Shown here: positions 35,659 through 44,184 of the stretch, in pieces
Numbering within the stretch: the stretch's first letter is position 1
How the letters are laid out: each line of letters opens with the position of its first letter
Assembly: GCF_005049105.1 (NCBI RefSeq)
Contig: NZ_SUKA01000002.1
Location: 496,001 to 560,000 of the forward strand
Source of the DNA: Sphingobacterium alkalisoli
GTDB lineage: Bacteria > Bacteroidota > Bacteroidia > Sphingobacteriales > Sphingobacteriaceae
Length of the DNA: 64,000 nucleotides
Direction: 5' to 3'
Made by a program: the position numbers and the translations under genes
The notes under the pieces: model-generated
What the model was told of the DNA's origin: nothing
The model's database searches: none
Seen by the model: only the letters and a program-made list of their open reading frames with translations

Positions 35659-37828
35659 TAAGATGTAAATTAAAATAGGTTGCTATTTTTTGGTATAGAT
35701 GAATACGATCTTGGCCACCTACATTATGTTCATGCTTAGGGTAGAGGAAGTAATCTACTTGCTTTCCTGCTTTTATGCATTTTTCAAGAAAGTCCATACT
35801 GTGCTGTTGTACCACCACTGGATCCTGTGCGCCATGTATAATTAGAAGATTGCCTCTTAACCGGTCTACTTTATCCAAAAGAGAGGTCTTCTTATAACCC
35901 TCAGGATTTTCTTGTGGCGTGTCCATATACCGTTCTCCATACATAACTTCATAATATTTCCAATCTATTACCGGACCTCCAGCTACAGCCGCTTTGAACG
36001 TTTCGTTGTGTTTGGTCATGAAAGAAGTGGCCATATAGCCACCATAGCTCCATCCAAATATACCCATGTTATCCGTATCGACATAGGGGAGGGATTTTAG
36101 GTATTCGATGCCTTTTGACTGGTCGTCCATCTCCACTTCACCCAGATTACGATGGGTAATACGGGTGAAATCTCTTCCTCTGGCATCTGACCCTCTATTA
36201 TCTAATGTAAATACTAGGTATCCATTCTGTGCCATGTAGAGGTCAAAATATCCCACACCACCCAACCACCTATCCGTAATTAATTGTGCATGCGAACCAC
36301 CGTACAGGTATACCATAACGGGGTACTTTTTCGCCTTGTCAAAATTCAAGGGGTACGTAATTCGTGCATTCAAAGGTGTGCTGCCGTCTGAGGCGATAAA
36401 CTCTTTGAATTCAATATGGGGCTGGTTTATCTTTCCGGTAAATGGGTTGGTTGCCTCGGTAATTGTAAGCTTTTTTTTATCCTTTGTACGCACTATTTGC
36501 ACAATATTAGGGGTGGTTAAATTGCTATATTGATCTAATATAAAACTGCCGGTTGGACTAACTGACGCATTATGAACGCCATTTGTTGTTGTCAATTGAG
36601 TAGTCTTACCTGATTTTAGCTCCACTTCAAATAGGTGTCTTTCCATTCCGTTCTTTGATGCGCCTACATAATAAGCTTTCTGGTGTTTAGCATCAAATCC
36701 TTTTAGATCAGTTACAATGATATTTTGATGGCCCAGGTGCCTGATTAGTTTACCCTCTGTATTGTAGAGAAATAATTGATTGTAGCCATCTTTATCCGTT
36801 TGATATAGAAACTGTTGCGTATTGTTGGGTAGAAAAGTGAGTGGTTTCTGAGGTTCGATCCATGTGGAGGATTTTTCTTCAAATAGTGTTTTTACAAAAG
36901 CACCCGTATTTGCATTATATTGATTTAGTTTAAGATGATCCTGACCTCGATTCAATACCCCGACATAAATAAACTGACCTGTGGGATCCCACGTTGCGAT
37001 CGTAAGATATTGTTCCTTGGGTTCTCCGGTCTGCAGGGTGATGTATTGGTTCTTTTCTATATTGAAGACAACGAGGGTTACCTCTTCGCTTTTCATCCCC
37101 GCCATCGGATAGCGGATATCTTTTATAGTTGCCACTCTTGAATCCCATTGAGGAAGAGGGTACTTAGATACCATTGTCTCATCTTTTCGATAATACAAGA
37201 GCTTTTGGTTATCGGGGCTCCACCACATTCCTTTATTTATGCCGAATTCTTGTCTATGTGTGTAATCACTACCATTTACTATCCCGTCAACAGTGTCTTT
37301 TGTTACTTGTATCTTTCTTCCATTAGCATCTATGATTTCAATATTGCTACCTACTAGATACGCTGTACGATCACTATCATTTCCATATTCTGTATTGGAT
37401 ACATTGGAAGGAACGCTGCTTTTTACAGTTGCTTTCTGGGATTTGATGTTGTACTCAATTACATATGAATTGTTGGCTGCCTGCGTGGCAAAAGATAATA
37501 GCTGATCTCCCGTCCATGAATAGTCAAAAGGAATATATTTCAGTTCAATTTTTTCGTTGGGGAGAACCGAATTAACGGCAGATTGAAGCTGGTTTACGGT
37601 GACCAGGTTTTGCGGTGACCAATTTTCTTTGGCAGACCGAACGACCAAATTTTGGTATGTACTATCCAGATGCGTAAACGCATCCTCAATACGCATCCAT
37701 TTCATGGCGGTTAATGTTTTTGGAGAAAATTTTCCGGGACCAAAAACGGTTTCATCTATTGTGAAGTTTCGTTGCGCGTAGCTGTACGTAGAACCCAATA
37801 AGAGCAAAATGAGAAAAAATTTGTTCAT
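35654..37828 (-). CDS. Secreted S9B dipeptidyl-peptidase IV-like serine peptidase
   Basis: 724 residues with a signal peptide (1-18, ending SYAQ). Residues ~90-450 form the DPP IV beta-propeller; residues ~480-724 are the alpha/beta-hydrolase domain. The catalytic triad is visible: Ser in FGWSYGGYMA, Asp in IIHGAQDPVV and His in PKHEHNVGG. It would remove N-terminal dipeptides (often Xaa-Pro) from peptides in the periplasm, as Bacteroidota DPPs do during protein use. It is transcribed alone. Exact specificity is not readable from sequence. Confidence 0.95.
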   Translation of the reverse strand: MNKFFLILLLLGSTYSYAQRNFTIDETVFGPGKFSPKTLTAMKWMRIEDAFTHLDSTYQNLVVRSAKENWSPQNLVTVNQLQSAVNSVLPNEKIELKYIPFDYSWTGDQLLSFATQAANNSYVIEYNIKSQKATVKSSVPSNVSNTEYGNDSDRTAYLVGSNIEIIDANGRKIQVTKDTVDGIVNGSDYTHRQEFGINKGMWWSPDNQKLLYYRKDETMVSKYPLPQWDSRVATIKDIRYPMAGMKSEEVTLVVFNIEKNQYITLQTGEPKEQYLTIATWDPTGQFIYVGVLNRGQDHLKLNQYNANTGAFVKTLFEEKSSTWIEPQKPLTFLPNNTQQFLYQTDKDGYNQLFLYNTEGKLIRHLGHQNIIVTDLKGFDAKHQKAYYVGASKNGMERHLFEVELKSGKTTQLTTTNGVHNASVSPTGSFILDQYSNLTTPNIVQIVRTKDKKKLTITEATNPFTGKINQPHIEFKEFIASDGSTPLNARITYPLNFDKAKKYPVMVYLYGGSHAQLITDRWLGGVGYFDLYMAQNGYLVFTLDNRGSDARGRDFTRITHRNLGEVEMDDQSKGIEYLKSLPYVDTDNMGIFGWSYGGYMATSFMTKHNETFKAAVAGGPVIDWKYYEVMYGERYMDTPQENPEGYKKTSLLDKVDRLRGNLLIIHGAQDPVVVQQHSMDFLEKCIKAGKQVDYFLYPKHEHNVGGQDRIHLYQKIATYFNLHLK

Positions 37829-37874
37829 ATGTTATTTTAAGAATCTAGCCGAAATTAAGAATTATTCCTCTTTT

Positions 37875-38615
37875 TTATAGTTTCCGGAGCCAGATATTCC
37901 TGAATTGAACTAGGTCGCCATGATCTTGTAATACAATGGGCCCTGCACCATGAGGGATTACCCTAGGCATTCCAATGTATTCTGTAGTCCCGGCGATCTC
38001 TGTATTGTATTGTACGACGACACCATTATGGATTACGGTGATGCTGCCTTTCCGAATCCTTATACCGTCTCTATTATAGCGGGGGGCTGTGTATATCATG
38101 TCGTAGCTGTGCCATTCTCCGGGATTTTTAACGGCAGAGACCAATGGAGGCTGCTGCTTGTAGAGTGAGCCTGCTTGTCCGTTTACATAGGTTGGGTTTT
38201 TATTATTGTCTAAAACCTGGATTTCGTAGTAGCCTTGCAGGAAAACACCACTGTTTCCTCGGCCTTGTCCTTCGCCTTTGATTGCTTCGGGGCTTTTCCA
38301 CTCGATGTGTAGCTGGAAGTCCTCAAAGTTTTCTTTCGTGCGAATGTTTCCGGTTCCTGGTTTCACCTGTAGAATTTTATTTTCGATGTGCCAATTAGCT
38401 TCTTTTGTGCTGTCATTGGCACTACACCATAGAGAAAGACCTGTGCCATTGAAAAGTACGATTGCATCGCTCGGTGCTTGATTGTCGGAGGTTGTGACGG
38501 TGCGGATTTTCGGTTCATAGAATTCGGTGTCTTGAGGCTGGAACTTTGTCTGTCCGTTGCCATATAGAGATAGCCCCGTTAGGACAACTGTCAGAAAATA
38601 AGATTTGTTACGCAT
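37875..38615 (-). CDS. Secreted DUF1080 / 3-keto-disaccharide hydrolase-family protein
   Basis: 246 residues with a signal peptide (1-21, ending YGNGQ). A single concanavalin-like beta-jelly-roll domain follows: DAIVLFNGTGLSLWC, NFEDFQLHIEWKSP, RGNSGVFLQGYYEIQVLDN, NPGEWHSYDMIYTAPR and the final IVLQDHGDLVQFRNIWLR. These motifs define DUF1080, some members of which hydrolyse 3-keto-glycosides. It would act in the periplasm on sugars or glycosides. It precedes no obvious partner and is divergent from folB; the neighbouring DPP-like gene on the same strand lies 46 bp downstream and may share its transcript. Confidence 0.88.
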   Translation of the reverse strand: MRNKSYFLTVVLTGLSLYGNGQTKFQPQDTEFYEPKIRTVTTSDNQAPSDAIVLFNGTGLSLWCSANDSTKEANWHIENKILQVKPGTGNIRTKENFEDFQLHIEWKSPEAIKGEGQGRGNSGVFLQGYYEIQVLDNNKNPTYVNGQAGSLYKQQPPLVSAVKNPGEWHSYDMIYTAPRYNRDGIRIRKGSITVIHNGVVVQYNTEIAGTTEYIGMPRVIPHGAGPIVLQDHGDLVQFRNIWLRKL

Positions 38616-38813
38616 ATGTATTGATTTTTTATAAACTTAGAAAATTTTGTTTTATCGGCAATTATAATTGAGTCGAAATACATGAAAAATTTATTCGGAA
38701 GGTACAAGTCGACATAAAATCAAAAAAGATAAAAAAGGAAAATTTAACTGTATTTTATCCTAAATATAAAGAATTTCTTGTAATGTGTTTTCGGATTTTT
38801 TGTATATTAGATC

Positions 38814-39176
38814 ATGGTTTTACAAAAGGTGGCACTTACAGAAGTTCGTTTTTTTTCTCCTATTGGCTTTTATGAAGAAGAACAGCTGTTAGGAAATGAA
38901 TTTTACATCGATATAGAAGTCTGCTTTTCTTTCGAGAATCCGGATGCTGAAGATCTGAAAAATACGGTTAATTATGAGGAACTGTATCAAGTACTGGTAG
39001 AGGTGATGTCTCCAAAGAGAAAATTGTTGGAGTCTGCAGCAGAAGATATTCTCGATCTTGTGCTTAAGAAATATAACTTTATTTCTCATATGAACGTTTC
39101 TATTAGGAAGACCAATCCTCCCTTTGGAGGAGATTTAGCAAATTCTAAGGTCTCGCTGCATTATACACGAGATTAA
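38814..39176 (+). CDS. folB: Dihydroneopterin aldolase
   Basis: 120 residues, normal length for this small octameric enzyme, which makes 6-hydroxymethyl-dihydropterin and glycolaldehyde in folate synthesis, one step before FolK. Seen are ALTEVRFFSPIGFYEEEQ (with the substrate Glu), NTVNYEELYQVLVEVM, LLESAAEDILDLVL and the catalytic-lysine region SIRKTNPPFGGDL. It stands alone between the DUF1080 gene (divergent) and hsp20. Confidence 0.94.
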   Translation: MVLQKVALTEVRFFSPIGFYEEEQLLGNEFYIDIEVCFSFENPDAEDLKNTVNYEELYQVLVEVMSPKRKLLESAAEDILDLVLKKYNFISHMNVSIRKTNPPFGGDLANSKVSLHYTRD

Positions 39177-39223
39177 TAACGGTAGGTGTAAAATTAGATT
39201 TTATGGAACGTGTTCGTTAAAAG

Positions 39224-39267
39224 GAGACTATTTGTCTCTTCTTGCTAGGTTAAAATGACATTTTGTC
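39224..39267 (+). promoter_or_regulatory. Possible control region of hsp20 with repeated TTTGTCTCTT
   Basis: Two copies of TTTGTCTCTT (39231 and 39262) lie about 30 bp apart. The first forms a short inverted repeat GAGAC-5-GTCTC that could end folB transcription; the second overlaps the 11-bp palindrome GACATTTTGTC (39257-39267), about 95 bp before the hsp20 start. A heat-shock operator is possible but I cannot match it to a known regulator. Confidence 0.35.
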
Positions 39268-39347
39268 TCTTTTTTTTGTAAGAAATACAGTTGGTATATA
39301 AATTGAATAATTCCAATTGTTGTTAATTCATAAAAATAAAATTTAAT

Positions 39348-39353
39348 AGGAGG
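39348..39353 (+). promoter_or_regulatory. Strong Shine-Dalgarno before hsp20
   Basis: TAGGAGGAT ends about 8 nt before the hsp20 ATG at 39362. Nearly every other gene in the window lacks such a motif, so this site stands out and fixes the start. Confidence 0.7.
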
Positions 39354-39361
39354 ATATTAAA

Positions 39362-39805
39362 ATGGCATTAATTAAAATTCCAACCAAAGCAGTCAATACC
39401 GATGGGGTAAATCCATTTGTAAACAGTGTGTTCGATAATTTATTCAATGATTCATTCATCACGGATCGTTTGGTAACACGTGTTCCTGCAGTAAACATCA
39501 CAGAGACACAGGAGGCATTCAGTATTGAATTAGCGGCTCCAGGTTTGCAAAAATCGGATTTTAAAATTAACGTAGACAAAAATATTATCTCTATTTCCGT
39601 AGAAAAGAAAGAAGACAATGAAGTAGAAGATAAGTTGTACAGTAAAAAAGAATACAGTTATACCTCTTTTACAAGATCTTTTACCTTGCCTGACACGGTA
39701 AACTATAGTAATATAGACGCTACCTATAAAGAGGGTGTCCTTCACGTGAAAATAGGTAAAAAAGAAGAAGCTATTGTTGCAAAGCGATTAATTGAAGTGA
39801 AATAG
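39362..39805 (+). CDS. Small heat-shock protein (Hsp20/alpha-crystallin family)
   Basis: 147 residues. The alpha-crystallin domain covers about 40-135: VPAVNITETQEAFSIELAAP, GLQKSDFKINVDKNIISI, YTSFTRSFTLPDTVN and YKEGVLHVKIGKK, followed by a short C-terminal tail. It is an ATP-independent holdase that keeps unfolded proteins soluble in the cytoplasm. The gene is preceded by AGGAGG 8 nt before the ATG region (about 39350), a full Shine-Dalgarno that is rare in this genome. It ends in a clear terminator and is transcribed alone. Confidence 0.96.
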   Translation: MALIKIPTKAVNTDGVNPFVNSVFDNLFNDSFITDRLVTRVPAVNITETQEAFSIELAAPGLQKSDFKINVDKNIISISVEKKEDNEVEDKLYSKKEYSYTSFTRSFTLPDTVNYSNIDATYKEGVLHVKIGKKEEAIVAKRLIEVK

Positions 39806-39826
39806 GAAAGTAGGATGTTGGAAAGG

Positions 39827-39852
39827 AAAGCCTCTGCGGAAGCAGGGGCTTT
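39827..39852 (+). terminator. Terminator after hsp20
   Basis: AAAGCCTCTGC/GCAGGGGCTTT, an 11-bp stem with one G-T pair and a GGAA loop, followed by T-rich DNA, 21 nt past the stop. Confidence 0.85.
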
Positions 39853-39883
39853 TGTTGTATTATAGTTAGAGCTTAAAATATAC

Positions 39884-39914
39884 TTGCAAGATTGAAAAGA
39901 AACTTCTATCTTTG
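39884..39914 (+). promoter_or_regulatory. rplU-rpmA promoter
   Basis: TTG (39884-39886), 20 nt, TATCTTTG (39907-39914): both elements match the Bacteroidota -33/-7 consensus at the right spacing. The leader would be about 30 nt. Confidence 0.7.
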
Positions 39915-39950
39915 CCGTTCATAAAATATTAACAAAATATATTAATAACA

Positions 39951-40262
39951 ATGTACGCAATAGTAAATATAGCAGGGCAGCAATTTAAGGTTGCAAAAGA
40001 CCAGTATCTTTTTGTGCACCGTTTACAGGGAGAAGAAGGCGCTAGTATTGAATTTGACAACGTATTGTTAGCAGAAGATGGTGGTAAATTTACTGTGGGT
40101 ACGCCAAGTATCTCAGGTGCTAAAGTTTCGGCTACGATTTTGTCTCATTTAAAAGGCGATAAGGTTATCGTTTTCAAGAAAAAACGTCGTAAAGGTTACA
40201 AAAAGAAAAACGGTCACCGTCAACAGTTTTCTAAGATCCAAATTACTGGTATCAGTTTATAA
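39951..40262 (+). CDS. rplU: 50S ribosomal protein L21
   Basis: 103 residues, normal length. [19 protein letters not shown] at the N-terminus and the basic [20 protein letters not shown] followed by [14 protein letters not shown] are the L21 signatures. It binds 23S rRNA in the large subunit. It is the first gene of the conserved rplU-rpmA pair and has a recognisable promoter. Confidence 0.99.
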   Translation: MYAIVNIAGQQFKVAKDQYLFVHRLQGEEGASIEFDNVLLAEDGGKFTVGTPSISGAKVSATILSHLKGDKVIVFKKKRRKGYKKKNGHRQQFSKIQITGISL

Positions 40263-40305
40263 TTGAATTTTTAATCTGACGAAAGTCATAAATTAAGATA
40301 AAGAA

Positions 40306-40569
40306 ATGGCACATAAAAAAGGTGCGGGTAGTTCTAAGAACGGTCGCGAGTCACACAGTAAAAGATTAGGTATCAAAATATTCGGTGGTCAAAGAGCTAT
40401 CGCTGGTAATATCATTGTTCGTCAACGCGGTACGCAACACAACCCTGATGCTAATGTAGGTATTGGTAAAGATCATACATTGTACGCTTTGGTGGAAGGT
40501 ACTGTTGTTTTTCGTAAAAAAGCGAATAACAAGTCTTATGTTTCAGTGCTTCCTGTTGAACAAAACTAG
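40306..40569 (+). CDS. rpmA: 50S ribosomal protein L27
   Basis: 87 residues. The protein begins [20 protein letters not shown], directly with the mature-type sequence, so there is no cleaved N-terminal extension as in Firmicutes. [36 protein letters not shown] is typical. Its N-terminus reaches the peptidyl transferase centre. It follows rplU by 43 bp and is closed by a strong terminator. Confidence 0.99.
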   Translation: MAHKKGAGSSKNGRESHSKRLGIKIFGGQRAIAGNIIVRQRGTQHNPDANVGIGKDHTLYALVEGTVVFRKKANNKSYVSVLPVEQN

Positions 40570-40589
40570 GAATTGATATGATACGATGT

Positions 40590-40619
40590 AAAGCCGTTAA
40601 GTTTTTGCTTAACGGCTTT
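40590..40619 (+). terminator. Terminator of the rplU-rpmA operon
   Basis: A perfect 12-bp stem AAAGCCGTTAAG/CTTAACGGCTTT with a TTTTTG loop, followed by GT7, 20 nt past the rpmA stop. Confidence 0.9.
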
Positions 40620-40727
40620 GTTTTTTTGAATAGACCGTGGGTCTATTTCGTGCTACTTTCACACGGATTTGAAAGTAAAATGTTCACTAGGCAGTATATT
40701 AATACTTTATTGTCTTAAAATTATTGA

Positions 40728-42014
40728 ATGACAACTTTCAAAGATTTAAAGGTTAGTGCACCTATTCTAGCAGCACTTGATACATTAGGGTACAAAACAC
40801 CTACACCGATACAGGCGCAAGCTATACCTGATGTACTGAATGGAAAAGATTTGCTTGGCTGTGCGCAGACGGGAACGGGCAAAACAGCAGCATTTGCCAT
40901 ACCTATATTACAGCTACTAAATAACACAAAACCACAAGGTCAAAAGCGAGGTACTATTCGCGCGTTAATATTGACGCCAACACGAGAGTTAGCGATTCAG
41001 ATTGATGAATCTTTCCAAGAGTATGGGAAAAATTTGAAATTGAAGCATGCTGTTATTTTTGGTGGTGTAAATCAGTTCTCTCAGGTTAATCAAATAAAGG
41101 CAGGTGTTGATATTTTAGTCGCTACACCGGGGAGGTTATTGGATTTGATGAATCAGAAAGTGCTATCTATTCATCAAATTGAAATTTTTGTTTTAGATGA
41201 AGCAGATCGTATGCTGGATATGGGTTTTATCCATGATGTGAAAAAGGTATTACAGGTCATCCCGCAACGTCGTCAAACCTTATTTTTTTCGGCGACGATG
41301 CCCAAAACGATTCAGGCCCTCGCTGATAGCATATTACATAACCCTGTAAAAGTAGAGGTGACACCAGAGTCTACAACGGCCGAAACTATTCAGCAAACGC
41401 TATATTATGTCGAGAAGGCGAATAAAAATAAAGCACTTTTGCAGTTGTTGAAGAATGATGTCCATGACAGTGTTTTGGTATTTACACGTACTAAACATGG
41501 AGCTGACAAATTGGTGAAGGTTTTATTTAAGTATGAGATTTCTTCAGCGGCTATTCATGGTAATAAATCTCAAAACCAACGTCAACGGGCATTAGAGGAC
41601 TTTAAAAATAAAAAAATAAAGGTATTGGTGGCTACGGATATTGCGGCGCGGGGGATTGATATTGACTTATTGAAATATGTTATCAATTATGAAATACCGA
41701 ATGTGCCGGAATCTTATGTGCATCGTATCGGCCGGAGCGGTAGAGCGGGGGCAGAAGGATTTGCTATTTCATTATGCGACGTAGAAGAAATACCGTATGT
41801 GCAGGACATTGAGAAAACGATCGGAATAGCACTTCCGGTCATGGAGATTGAAGGACTTACGATGTCGCCTGGTTTTGTAGCCAAATCTTCCGTGAGCGTA
41901 AAAGCGGGCAAAGGTGGGAAAGGCAAGGCCGCAGCTCCTGCTACAGGGAGGCCGGAAAATCGTTATCGTAAAAGCAAACCTACGAGTAAAGAGCGAAGAA
42001 GAAGGCAGGCATAG
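40728..42014 (+). CDS. DEAD-box RNA helicase (RhlE-like)
   Basis: 428 residues with the full motif series: Q motif YKTPTPIQAQAIP, Walker A AQTGTGKTAA, PTRELAIQ, TPGRLLD, DEAD (VLDEADRMLDMGF), SAT, VFTRTKHGADKL, ATDIAARGIDID and HRIGRSGRAG. The basic C-terminal tail (about 385-428, KGGKGKAAAPATG to KERRRRQA) is typical of RhlE-type helicases and likely binds RNA. It remodels RNA, probably in ribosome assembly or mRNA decay, especially in the cold. It is transcribed alone. Confidence 0.95.
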   Translation: MTTFKDLKVSAPILAALDTLGYKTPTPIQAQAIPDVLNGKDLLGCAQTGTGKTAAFAIPILQLLNNTKPQGQKRGTIRALILTPTRELAIQIDESFQEYGKNLKLKHAVIFGGVNQFSQVNQIKAGVDILVATPGRLLDLMNQKVLSIHQIEIFVLDEADRMLDMGFIHDVKKVLQVIPQRRQTLFFSATMPKTIQALADSILHNPVKVEVTPESTTAETIQQTLYYVEKANKNKALLQLLKNDVHDSVLVFTRTKHGADKLVKVLFKYEISSAAIHGNKSQNQRQRALEDFKNKKIKVLVATDIAARGIDIDLLKYVINYEIPNVPESYVHRIGRSGRAGAEGFAISLCDVEEIPYVQDIEKTIGIALPVMEIEGLTMSPGFVAKSSVSVKAGKGGKGKAAAPATGRPENRYRKSKPTSKERRRRQA

Positions 42015-42023
42015 TGTTTGTTT

Positions 42024-42061
42024 TTAGGTCGCCACGTCGTTCCTCCTTGCGATGACGCTAT
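42024..42061. repeat. REP-like palindromic sequence
   Basis: GGTCGCCACGTCGTTCCTCC then TTGCGATGACG; read on the other strand it is CGTCATCGCAAGGAGGAACG-ACGTGG. This resembles the dispersed CGTCATTGCGAGGA... intergenic repeats known from many Bacteroidota genomes. Only one copy is in the window, so its repeat nature cannot be confirmed here. Confidence 0.4.
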
Positions 42062-42074
42062 GTGAGGTAATAAT

Positions 42075-42117
42075 ATACAAGAAGAGGGATCGCTTTTAGC
42101 AATCCCTCTTCTTGTAT
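42075..42117. terminator. Terminator after the helicase gene
   Basis: ATACAAGAAGAGGGAT and ATCCCTCTTCTTGTAT pair perfectly over 16 bp, with one mismatch and two more pairs towards a TTTTA loop. It lies between the helicase gene and the convergent tRNA-Ala and can serve both. Confidence 0.85.
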
Positions 42118-42129
42118 GTTTAAATAGGG

Positions 42130-42203
42130 TGGAGAATATCGGATTCGAACCGATGGCCTTTTGGCTGCCAGCCAAACGCTCTAGCCAACTGAGCTAATCC
42201 CCC
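42130..42203 (-). tRNA. tRNA-Ala (GGC)
   Basis: 74 nt. Acceptor GGGGGAT/ATTCTCC contains the G3-U70 pair that identifies alanine tRNAs; the discriminator is A; the anticodon loop CTGGCAG gives GGC; the T arm is CGGTTCGAATCCG. It is convergent with the helicase gene. Confidence 0.94.
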
Positions 42204-42270
42204 TTATATTCTGCAAGTATAGATAAATTCAATTTTATATGCAAGTTGATTGACCTATAAAAGTAAATTA

Positions 42271-44184
42271 TTATTCGTTTACTGCAAGAGGGAGATTATA
42301 TTTCCCTTTGTCCGATGCCGAAACCTCTTTCATGAAATCGAAATATTTTTGGTAATCTTCTGAAGCATAAAGGCCTTCCTTGATTTCCAGTTTTCTGTAA
42401 AAATGGATACGGTTGTCTTCTTGTTTTATTGCCAGGCTGTATGCTCCCATTGGACTTTCCAAAACTTTGTGTACCGGCATGATTTTTCCTTTGATTTCTT
42501 CAGAAAGTTCAAAAGTCAATTCATCAATATCGGTGTATCCTCGATTGATATAAAGTTGATTTTGTCGGTTTCTAGATTCTGGAATGGCCCGCGATATATT
42601 GAAAATATTCGGATGTATAATAATGCTGTTGCCGCTTTTTACAACATAACTCTTAATGTTGATATCCAGTTCTTCAACTACGACCGGGGCATCTGCGTCG
42701 CTGATTTCATAATTCACCTTGTTGAAGTATATATTGTCTACATCATAATACTCTTTCAACGTTTTATTTTGGTCGACCGGATTCTTAAAAATGTTACTAA
42801 AATGATTGTCAAACTGAGCTCCGCTAAAAGTCGTTTTGATTTGTCCGGTCACTGTTCCATCAGGTTGTACCTGAAGGGCTGCATTTCTAATTTGTAAGTT
42901 TTGCGCCCAATTGTATTTCGGCGTGCGTAGCACTTTTCCTCCTTCTTGGGTACAAGCAAGTACTAGTCTGTCATCAGTGAAATCTCCTAGGAACCCGAAT
43001 GGCTGTTTTTGACTTGTACATTCAAGCCATGTCGTATCGCTATCAAAAGGTATACACAAAATAATGTGATTACCGTCAACCGCATTTGCAAATTCTGTAT
43101 CTAGGCTCTTCTTGGCATTGCCTGCTTCTACAATACAGTAATATGAAGTGATGTTTGCTTCATCCAAAAGGGCTTGCATATAGTTTACTAGAGCTTTACA
43201 GTCTCCGTATCCTAATCTTTCTACATATGATGCAGGGAATGGTTCCAAGCCACCTATCCCTATTTGTATGCTTATGTATCTTGTTTTACCTTGCATGTAT
43301 TCGTATAACGCCTTTGCTTTTTCTTTCGGGGAGCTCATATCTTTGATGATATCTCTCACGTTATTTTTGGCGGATTGAGGAAGGTCTTTTTTATCTTTTA
43401 GTAGATCATCATATATCCATTTTCCAAATTGCTTCCAATCATTTACCTGACCTTCTTTTTTATAATATTTGAAATGTTCGGGTACTACTTTTACGCATAT
43501 TTCTGAAGCATATGTAATGGGTGAAAATGGTTCGTCTTTACGCGCTGAAAGATTGGTTGCCGTCCAAATATAACTTTTGGATTTATCTGTAGTTTCTACT
43601 TTTACTTCAGATGGGATGTTTTCAGTTTTGATACGTAGAGCTTGCTGTGGTTGACATTGGACTTGGTAAATGCTTTTTTCGACGGCCAGATCAGAATAAT
43701 AATTAGGTCTCCAATATGGAATAAAAAGGTTTTGACTGTGTTTTATTTCATATGAATACACAACAGTGTAAGGGTAGACTATAGATGAAGGCTGATAATG
43801 TTTTACCCGAATATCATCGTACATACTTACTTGTCCTGTGGCACTGTAATCTCTGAAATTTTTTAAACTGAACTTATCCATTTGAATACCAAACTCATTA
43901 TAAACTGCACCTTTCACCCCTTTTATAGATTTGCTTTTGTCATAAAATAATAGTAATTCAGCATGGGATTCGCCTGCCTTATTTAAGATAGTGATAGCGC
44001 GGGTTACGGACTCGACGATGTTGGTCTCATTCCTCATGTCAATGTTGATCGATTCGTGTCGTATTATTGCGGTAGCGCGACTTCTTAATTCAGTAGGTAT
44101 CTTTTCAATGGCATACTCTTGTGAAAGAAGATTAAACTGAACAAATAGAAGTGAAAATAACGTGAAAACGAATCGGTTAATCAT
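42271..44184 (-). CDS. DUF3857 transglutaminase-like protein (second of a tandem pair)
   Basis: 637 residues with a signal peptide (1-21, ending NLLSQ). Residues ~50-225 are the DUF3857 beta domain (VVYSYEIKHSQNLFIPYW), followed by a transglutaminase-like core (about 270-400) with the catalytic Cys in YGDCKALVNYMQALLD and His in DGNHIILCIPFD, then a beta-rich C-terminal part (about 440-637). Such proteins are abundant in Bacteroidota, act in the periplasm and have unknown substrates. Its start overlaps the end of the upstream paralogue by 8 bp, so the two are translated from one mRNA. Confidence 0.88.
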   Translation of the reverse strand: MINRFVFTLFSLLFVQFNLLSQEYAIEKIPTELRSRATAIIRHESINIDMRNETNIVESVTRAITILNKAGESHAELLLFYDKSKSIKGVKGAVYNEFGIQMDKFSLKNFRDYSATGQVSMYDDIRVKHYQPSSIVYPYTVVYSYEIKHSQNLFIPYWRPNYYSDLAVEKSIYQVQCQPQQALRIKTENIPSEVKVETTDKSKSYIWTATNLSARKDEPFSPITYASEICVKVVPEHFKYYKKEGQVNDWKQFGKWIYDDLLKDKKDLPQSAKNNVRDIIKDMSSPKEKAKALYEYMQGKTRYISIQIGIGGLEPFPASYVERLGYGDCKALVNYMQALLDEANITSYYCIVEAGNAKKSLDTEFANAVDGNHIILCIPFDSDTTWLECTSQKQPFGFLGDFTDDRLVLACTQEGGKVLRTPKYNWAQNLQIRNAALQVQPDGTVTGQIKTTFSGAQFDNHFSNIFKNPVDQNKTLKEYYDVDNIYFNKVNYEISDADAPVVVEELDINIKSYVVKSGNSIIIHPNIFNISRAIPESRNRQNQLYINRGYTDIDELTFELSEEIKGKIMPVHKVLESPMGAYSLAIKQEDNRIHFYRKLEIKEGLYASEDYQKYFDFMKEVSASDKGKYNLPLAVNE

